Assembly (NCBI GenBank): GCA_013433145.1
Contig: CM024178.1
Location: 2,820,001-2,884,000, forward strand
Length of the DNA stretch: 64,000 nt
Source: Ascaris suum
Lineage: Eukaryota; Nematoda; Chromadorea; Rhabditida; Ascarididae
Direction: 5' to 3'
Shown here: in pieces, positions 58,501-64,000 of the stretch
How positions within the stretch are numbered: the first letter of the stretch is position 1
How the letters are laid out: the number at the start of each line of letters is the position of its first letter
Notes under the pieces: model-generated
The model's input: only the letters and a program-made list of their open reading frames with translations
The model's database searches: none
What the model was told of the DNA's origin: nothing
Program-made: the position numbers and the translations under genes

Positions 58501-61500
58501 GTATATCACTGAATTGCATTAAAAGTCTCATATATATAGCGTTGAACCATCAAAAACTTTAAACAACGCATGGATATTACCAAAACGTTGCATTACATTG
58601 CAACTTAAATCTCTTTCCTGATGACTTTAAATAAATTCAAGGCAGCTGCCGCTTTGGAATGATTTCTTTGCGTATTCCACATCAATTGCAACCCATTTGT
58701 TTCCAGCATTTTGACATGGAAAATTTGGCAATGATTCAGCAACTGTTTAGTTGTGATAGCTTTTACAAGGAAGAGACCGAAAGATGAGGCGGGATAGCGA
58801 CCATCACATCGAGAGAATCAAAAGAATTGAAGCGGCGAAATGCCTGGTGATAGTGGAAATTAAACTAGCGCATTTTAATAAACGTGTACGTTCTTCAACA
58901 ACTGTATGCATACTAGTGTTAAAAGTTCATCGCCATCACCGCCGAATAAATATAATAAATGCAAAGAGCAAGCTGGAAATTTGAGTAGTTTCTATCAACG
59001 CGATCAATTCTTGAAAGAATAACGAATTAACAGAACAATTCACTGACATTAACGACGAAGTATCAGCAAGTCGAGAATGTGAAGAAATTTCAGGATTGAA
59101 GCCAAGATAGATTCCTCAAAGAATATGTAAAACTATTGCTTACTTTCAAATATTTTCCAAAGTATTTAAAAGCACTCCGAAAGCGAAAATAAAGAAGTGC
59201 ACAATTAAGAAGAAGTAAGCAGAACACTTTATTCATTCATCGGTGTGATAACGGCGAATAAAACCACCAAACTATGAACGCAAAAGTATGACAGCACGAT
59301 CATTGCGTCCGTTACTGAAAAAATACCACATAAAGCCTTCCAAAACTTGCGGGATCCATTAGGAAAATAAATAAAATTCTCTATCATTAAGATATATGTG
59401 AACAAAAAAAAAACAAACTTGTTGGAGAAGGCAACCGAAAAGATATTTGAATAATGCGTCTGACGCATGATCGCTATCGGTTTCGGTTGTTCATCCGCCT
59501 GTACGCTTGCCACACTCCACATCAATACGCGACGATCGTCTCCTCCTGTTATTTAATTTACTGCACAGGTAAGCACAAACTAACTCTATGAATAAAAATT
59601 TTGCAACTGAACAGATTAACGCTTGATGGGTTTGAGTTAACGCCTTATTATTGATGGATATATATCACAATTCACTAAGTCATTCATGAGTGTATATTGA
59701 GGCGAAAATAGGCTATTAAATGACGACTATCGACTGAGAGAAATACGTTCAATTTAGTCAAAAAAGCGAACTACCAAACGATATTATTTGGCACTTTTGA
59801 CGCAAAAATTCGCCCACATTGCATTCACAGGAATGAAAAATTGTTAGTTTTGAACGACGCTGCAAACGTGCCTCACCTCATTCTAGCTCTCTAATCAGAT
59901 GTCTCTTCATTTTATGCTATTTTAGAAAGAGACATAAAACATTTATAAGAAGTTTGTCCGTTGCAAACTGACAAGCTTGAATATGAAAGCTCCAACACGC
60001 TCGTTTTCCGCCAGCTATTAAACACCAAAACAGGTAGGCATATGCCCTAAACTACACAGCACAATTAACGTTTTTTTATAGAGCAGACGAAAGAATACAT
60101 CAAAAGTACTGCGAAAATGAGGTATTAAATAGTTGATGAACCTATGCCTTTTACCGATTATATTTTACGATCAATATCGCACTCCCATAACAGTTACGAC
60201 ATTCCGACACTTCTAGCTTCTAACGACGTTCCAAAAATTGGGTGGAAGGGACTTGCAGCAGGAAAATTGGACGATCGGGGCGCTTATAGCACTACTGGCA
60301 TATAGTCAGGTCAGCGTTAAGAAACTGACTTAGGGAGAATAAGCCAACGGCATCGTTTCACAAATCGGCTCAACGTAAGAAGCAAACTGAGAATGTTGTA
60401 GTAACAATCAATGCGAACTTCGTAAATGTTCTTTTTGAATGCTTAGAGGGAAGCACAACGAGACGGTGTAAAACTGTGGTTCGATGCTAAGTTAGGACGT
60501 GAGGTGAACCTCAATGTTAGCAAATGAAATGGGACCATCTCAACATTAAACAATTGGTTGATGCTTTTAGAAACTGATTCCCGCAGAAAGAAACTTATTT
60601 GACATCGCAGCCCTTCGACCGATCCCGCGGAACCGTTCCGCAAGGAGCCCCGTCTTCGGTCCAGTTTGAATTCGGCAACTTCAAGAAGGAAGATGGCGCG
60701 CAGGAAGGCTCGAAGGGCTATAGAACGGTGGTGTTAAGGAGGAGGTGAGTATTTTGTTAGAATCTGGATCCACATTGAGCCTGCTCATTACCAGTGAGAT
60801 TTCATTGAGCTGGTAGAGTGGAATCAGTGCACTAAACAAAAATATCCAAATGGATTTTGTTTGGACTGATTATTCGAAGACTTTCGGTGTGGTCTGTCGT
60901 AATAAATTTTCATATAAGCTTCATTTCTATGGGATAGATGGTACTTTGCTCAAATGGATATGGTCGCTTTTTTTCTGAGAAGGCTTTAGGATTAGAATTG
61001 ATGAATAATTATCGCGAAGCGGTTCTATTCCAGGCGGCATTCCTCAAGGCAGTGTTCTTGGGCCGCTATTTTTCATCATATATGTTAATGACCTAACGGA
61101 TAAGCTCTCAAGTGTATGCAAATTGTTTCCTGACGAACTTAAAATCTACCGGCCTCTTGTCGAACCTGCTATCAATTTTTACCACTTGACTAATGATCTC
61201 AACATGTTTTTCGCATGGCTAATTACTGGCAGTTAGATGTTTTTCGTGAGAAATGCCACGCCTTACACTTAAACTCTCAACGTTAATGTATGCTTCGGAT
61301 AAATGGAATATGTCTGCCGTCAACGAAAATGCAATCCGTGACCTCGGTGTACTGATAAACCCCAATCTCCAGCGGAATTTTCATCGGGCTGAAATATCTT
61401 CGAAAGCGTTTCTCTTTGCAAATTACATTTTGCGGTCGTTGCAGCACGAATGCATCGAGCACCACCGTGAAACCTTTGTAACATACTGCCGCCCTTTTAT

Positions 61501-62400
61501 TGAAAATTGCTCACCCGTTCGGTCGTCTTACTTAGTTTCTGACATGAAATGTCTTGAAAACGTTCAAAAGTATTTCATCCGTATAGCCTCCAGCAAAGTA
61601 TTTCCTGGTCCTTTTAAACCCGACTGCACTGCGCATCTTAACATCTTCCAACTTGAGAATTCAGAATATAGAAGAGTAATGCTTGATTTGGCATTATGCT
61701 ATAAAATTATCAAGGGATTTTCTAATGTATCCTTCGACAATCTCATCGCCATCCCCGTGGTCATCGTTTCCAGTTGGCACGCAAGGCATACTCACTGGAC
61801 AATGATCTACATAGCTTTCAATACAGAGCGGGTCTGGAATAGCCTTCTAGAAGGTGTTGTGCAGACTGGGAATTTATGTACCGTCTGAAATTTCAATCTG
61901 CGCTCCATCATAAGCACGGTTTACTGAAAATTCGTCAGGGAGTGCCTGATTTTACGGGGCTTATGCATGGTTGTGTTGTGGTGTGTTTTGAACAGTTGCT
62001 TTATGATACATTCTTGGATGAACTTTTCTGGTCATATGCATTTATTTCTTCTTGTACTCCACTGCTTCACTGCAATCTTTTTTGTTCTTCTGTGAACAAT
62101 GACCTCTTAGAAAAAATTATAGTCATGCCGACAGATTGCGTAGACGAAGCCTTCGCAGGCATTTTCGCTAAGATAAAAGCATATGAACAACAAACCACTC
62201 GCTAAGTAGTTCTCATCGAGGGACGCCTCGATCGCATTAACACATCCGAAATGCCCCTTAACATCCTTCTGATAGATCGGCGTATCCGAGCTGGGCAGAA
62301 AGGGCAACGCCAGCGAAGGATGTTCCGCACAGCCGAGCTCCCGTTGGCTCACGTGAGCACCCACCGACCGACCTCGTGCACACCTTCGGCCCACCCCCAT
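47945..62400 (-). CDS. DCAF5: DCAF5/WDR22-like WD40 protein (12 exons, about 489 aa)
   Basis: Predicted DDB1-CUL4-associated factor, a WD40 substrate receptor. Exons on the minus strand: 62400-62196, 59545-59419, 57951-57834, 56188-56089, 54698-54596, 54085-53950, 53077-52924, 52156-52032, 51290-51144, 50383-50258, 48779-48665 and a tentative 47958-47945. The first eleven are phase-consistent. The order of motifs follows vertebrate DCAF5: KGHFGCVNAIE, GGDDRRVLMW, THYSNIFSVAF, SAGNDTSLLVHD, SASEDGRVRLYDLR (a DDB1-binding WDxR-type box), GYLNSCTVKSC, TGSDDWNIYVWKIP, LKGHRSIVNHARY, SSGVEKIIKVW, LAFFDLL. An acidic Asp-rich tail follows. If the terminal exon is right, the protein is about half the length of human DCAF5 (about 940 aa) and lacks its long disordered C terminus. 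Intron 1 (2.65 kb) carries a LINE remnant. DCAF6/DCAF8 are less likely because the GYxNSCTxKSC and KGHRSIVN blocks are DCAF5-specific as I know them. Confidence 0.9.
48665..48779 (-). CDS. DCAF5: DCAF5-like exon 11 (Ser/Glu-rich)
   Basis: 115 nt, phase 0 in and phase 1 out. Encodes GSTMYVISSPELSEAELLSV, then DNPSEHDEWENAASSSND. Acceptor ATGTTGCAG, donor GTGAGC. The open frame, phase match to exon 10 and acidic composition support it. No family motif is visible. Confidence 0.65.
49469..49547. repeat. (TA)n microsatellite, about 79 bp
   Basis: Pure TA dinucleotides in the DCAF5-like intron between exons 10 and 11. Confidence 0.98.
50258..50383 (-). CDS. DCAF5: DCAF5-like exon 10 (acidic)
   Basis: 42 codons, phase 0/0. 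Encodes NGGEDEIADMDEDDDDDTHM, then GDNTDDDNWLAFARIRSQ. An uninterrupted run of GAT codons makes a short poly-Asp tract. Acceptor GATTGCAG, donor GTATTT. Placement rests on splice signals, phase and acidic composition rather than direct similarity. Confidence 0.78.
51144..51290 (-). CDS. DCAF5: DCAF5-like exon 9
   Basis: 49 codons, phase 0/0. Encodes VWSGLELRGYYNNPVRRSML, then EEDLNMLAFFDLLTT. MLAFFDLL aligns with MMAFFDSL just after the WD domain of DCAF5. Acceptor TTGAAG is weak; donor GTTTGT. Confidence 0.9.
52032..52156 (-). CDS. DCAF5: DCAF5-like exon 8
   Basis: 125 nt, phase 1 in and phase 0 out. Encodes VDEAYRILKGHRSIVNHARY, then SAHNRMLFSSGVEKIIK: the last WD repeat of DCAF5. The acceptor ATTTTGAG is weak, but the protein match fixes it to within a codon or two. 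Donor GTAAGT. Confidence 0.92.
52924..53077 (-). CDS. DCAF5: DCAF5-like exon 7
   Basis: 154 nt, phase 0 in and phase 1 out. Encodes LNDGSSVEFNDSGYLNSCTV, then KSCSFISHDLVMTGSDDWNI and YVWKIPQIRPRG. This is the best-conserved block with DCAF5. Acceptor ATTTGCAG; donor GTTTCT, with T at +3. Confidence 0.95.
53400..53515 (+). other. Possible neuropeptide-like terminal segment, antisense in intron
   Basis: After a TGTTCGCAG acceptor, an open plus-strand frame ends KSFIRFGIGKRSSSSGGS and then VGTFC-stop. RFGI-G-KR has the layout of an amidated peptide followed by a dibasic cleavage site. It lies in the intron between DCAF5-like exons 6 and 7, on the opposite strand. Only one peptide unit is visible, no signal peptide was found, and the usual nematode FxRF-G-KR pattern is not met. 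Chance is quite possible. Confidence 0.15.
53950..54085 (-). CDS. DCAF5: DCAF5-like exon 6
   Basis: 136 nt, phase 2 in and phase 0 out. Encodes RPCFRLGEPSDGHWNRGPNS, then VMYGQWSDDGDAIFATRSQS and SPIYYN. Corresponds to SAMSVRFNSNGTQLLALRRR...PVLYD of DCAF5. Acceptor CTTTAG, donor GTGAAT. Confidence 0.88.
54596..54698 (-). CDS. DCAF5: DCAF5-like exon 5
   Basis: 103 nt, phase 1 in and phase 2 out. Encodes GTMYCAQFNPRQANLISVCN, then GRDGLSIHDCRKLDR, matching VMFNPVEPRLLATAN...GVGLWDIRK. Acceptor TTATTTAG; donor GTTTAT, with T at +3. Confidence 0.9.
55380..55580 (-). other. Unassigned coding-like fragment in a DCAF5-like intron
   Basis: The minus strand reads FRVGIGEQQEIDSWIKRVIV, then EARELSRLKLRSSAPREMNH and WGSQTGPNLSRDQNVRG, in a GC-richer patch of the intron between exons 4 and 5. 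It has the look of an old retroelement fragment, but I cannot name it. Confidence 0.2.
56089..56188 (-). CDS. DCAF5: DCAF5-like exon 4 (WDxR-type box)
   Basis: 100 nt, phase 0 in and phase 1 out. Encodes PIDDTVIMSASEDGRVRLYD and LRAGEETIAVRNQ. YDLR occupies the place of the WDIR DDB1-contact motif. The acceptor is a CAAG preceded by eight T; donor GTAATT. Confidence 0.9.
57834..57951 (-). CDS. DCAF5: DCAF5-like exon 3
   Basis: 118 nt, phase 2 in and phase 0 out. Encodes CERLYSAGNDTSLLVHD, then RFKADEAIYNVATN. Matches FSGGNDEQVILHD...DAVYGLSV of DCAF5. Acceptor TTTTTGCAG, donor GTTCGT. Confidence 0.92.
59419..59545 (-). CDS. DCAF5: DCAF5-like exon 2
   Basis: 127 nt, phase 1 in and phase 2 out. 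Encodes GGDDRRVLMWSVASVQ, then IMRQTHYSNIFSVAFSNK. This covers the end of WD repeat 1 and start of repeat 2. Acceptor AATAACAG, donor GTTTGT. Confidence 0.93.
60780..61990 (+). mobile_element. CR1/Jockey-like LINE reverse transcriptase remnant
   Basis: The plus strand reads, across frames, as a non-LTR reverse transcriptase: FVWTDYSKTFGVVCRNKF, then KLHFYGIDGTLLKW, then GGIPQGSVLGPLFFIIYVND, then KLFPDELKIYRP, then an open 212-codon stretch (61253-61888) with AIRDLGVLINPNL and ENVQKYFIRIAS. The order is that of the CR1-clade RT. The catalytic FADD box has become FPDE. A stop within SEISLSW-stop, a frameshift at the WQLDV motif (about 61230) and other breaks show that it is dead. It lies in intron 1 of the DCAF5-like gene, in antisense, and has no recognisable 5' endonuclease part, so it looks 5'-truncated. 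Confidence 0.85.
62196..62400 (-). CDS. DCAF5: DCAF5-like exon 1
   Basis: 205 nt, ATG at 62400, phase 1 out. Starts MGVGRRCARGRSVGAHVSQR and ends KDVKGHFGCVNAIEASLDEN YLASG, matching the first WD repeat of DCAF5. The RSVGAHVSQRELG segment resembles the RSVVGFLSQRGLHG stretch near the human N terminus as I recall it, which supports this start. Donor GTTTGT, with T at +3. Confidence 0.82.
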
Positions 62401-64000
62401 TGTTGTCGATTACTTTTCAACAACGCGCAATTCTCAGGTAAGTCGGCACTGAAACAACAACATATTCAAATACTTTTGCAGTGGTCAAGCAAATACGTGA
62501 TTGAAGCCGAGAGTGTTTACCTCCAGAAACGAACTATTCTTGTGCTTTTTCGTTGCACGGCGCTTTCATGTAGTGCGTCGCTATCTAGCGCGAACTTATT
62601 TTCTTTGCCTCTATCTCCGATCTTTCCGCTCACAACCTGCCCGGTCGCTGTCGATTCCTTTTTTCTCTCGTTAATCAAACACGCTTCCAACTGTGCGAAA
62701 CTCTACCGAGCAGCTACGTATGAAGATTTCAAAATGGAAGAAAGGAAGGGCGACCATGAAATTCAATGGAAAATGGTGGAATAAAACTTCGAAATAAAAG
62801 GGGAAATTTCGCGGTGCTATGATCCGAGAGAACGAATGAAGATGACGATGAAACCCAACAGCAAATGATGAGGAATGAGCTGAAGTTTGAAGAAAAAGTG
62901 GGGAGGGAGGATAATTAAGTTTCTGTGGTAGTCGCGCTCACTTGGTTTTTCACCAGAACTGGAACAAATTTTCAGAGAGGTGACCACGAATGTCAATTTC
63001 GTTTTTTGGCTGCGACCATTTCTAGCTTCCAACCCGCCAATTACCATCCATGCAGTTATTCGGATCCGAGTCCTAGCCCAGCAAAACTTGCTTAGGGAGA
63101 CTTTTGTCACTTTTAATTTCCCAGCTTCCCAGGAACTCTTTGTTTCATTTCGAGGAGGCACTAACATCTTTCAATTAGGCTATAGGATAAAAAAGCAATT
63201 GCCATCGCACTTATTTCCTGCATGCGAAAGCTGCTAAAAATATCCTCATCTTTGTTTACAGCGTCCATACTCCCGTCCCCTTCCTCATGGGAAAGAACTC
63301 TTGGTAAAAGTTTTGGGTCAGGCTGTAGGGCCGAATGAATGCTGCTTGAGGGGTAGCGATCCTGAAAGCGGCCACAACCCCACAGTAAATTCAGCATTCA
63401 CATGTGGCCCTATGAGAACTTAAGCTTTAGGTACGATCAACTAACTATATGAGCACTGCGGTATGATTTTTCTAGTTAAAAAAAAAAGAGAAAAAACGCT
63501 TGCAGGAAAGCAAAAAAAAGGCATTTTTTGAATAAGCAACGCAACACTAAAGAGGTATGAAATAGAACCAACCACTGATTGTGTTGATTTCTGTGCATAT
63601 GTGCGGAACGGCAACAAACGTATCGCGTGCCTAATGATACTTGTATTTTCACTTAGCTAGATGATAATCACCTTCTAGGACCTTGAAAAATGGTGGACAT
63701 TTTAATATCCTCATACTCCCCCCTCCCTCTTTCTTCCCCTCTCCCTTATTCTCCCCCATCTACTCTACCCTTCCAACGTTAGGATGGATTTAGTTAGGAC
63801 CTAGGTTGACGAACAAACAATATGTAAGTCATAGGAGAGGAAATACTTCTATCGATTTTTCTATTTCCTCCTCATTTCTTCTCTTTAATATTTTTCTTTT
63901 CAATAAAGAACTTAGCGTTTAATGGATAACGATTGCGTAGTTGCATTATTTCTTCAGAACAAAAGACATAATAACAACTAAATTGACAAATCTATATAGA
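62401..64000. other. 5' flank of the DCAF5-like gene
   Basis: Less AT-rich than the rest of the window, so it plausibly contains the promoter. Open frames on both strands (62251-62784 plus; 63167-62817 and 63397-63161 minus) show no family motifs. A pyrimidine-rich tract occupies 63718-63775. No TATA box or initiator could be assigned. Confidence 0.5.

Overview
The window is AT-rich eukaryotic DNA that reads as a nematode nuclear genome, most likely a clade V (strongylid-type) parasitic worm. The evidence is two conserved genes cut into many short exons by long introns, TTTCAG-type 3' splice sites, remnants of RTE-type and CR1-type LINE retrotransposons, and seven long (TA)n arrays. The species call is inference. 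The two gene calls rest on long, contiguous, phase-consistent protein similarity read from the sequence.

Layout. 1-14.4 kb, minus strand: the 5' two-thirds of a mitochondrial pyruvate carboxylase gene (pyc-1 orthologue). Twelve exons encode the presequence, the whole biotin carboxylase domain, the linker and the start of the carboxyltransferase domain; the gene runs off the left edge. 14.4-47.9 kb: about 33 kb with no gene I can name. It holds (TA)n arrays, a two-copy dispersed repeat (the other copy lies in pyc-1 intron 1), an RTE-like reverse transcriptase remnant (23.6-24.5 kb), a frameshifted pair of open frames with a membrane-helix-like stretch (21.7-22.4 kb), a 21-bp tandem array (34.5 kb), coding-like fragments (35.0-35.3 kb) and a 58-bp near-perfect palindrome (35.4 kb). 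47.9-62.4 kb, minus strand: a DCAF5/WDR22-type WD40 gene with eleven well supported exons and one tentative terminal exon. Its first intron carries an inactivated CR1-like LINE on the opposite strand. 62.4-64 kb: 5' flank with no gene I can support.

How the genes work. Pyruvate carboxylase makes oxaloacetate from pyruvate in the mitochondrial matrix. The DCAF5-like protein is predicted to be a DDB1-CUL4 substrate receptor. They share no pathway and lie about 33 kb apart in the same orientation, so this is not an operon. A feature shared by both genes is that 10 of 22 donor sites have T at intron position +3 (GTTTGT, GTTCGT, GTTAGT and similar), unlike the usual GTAAGT/GTGAGT preference.
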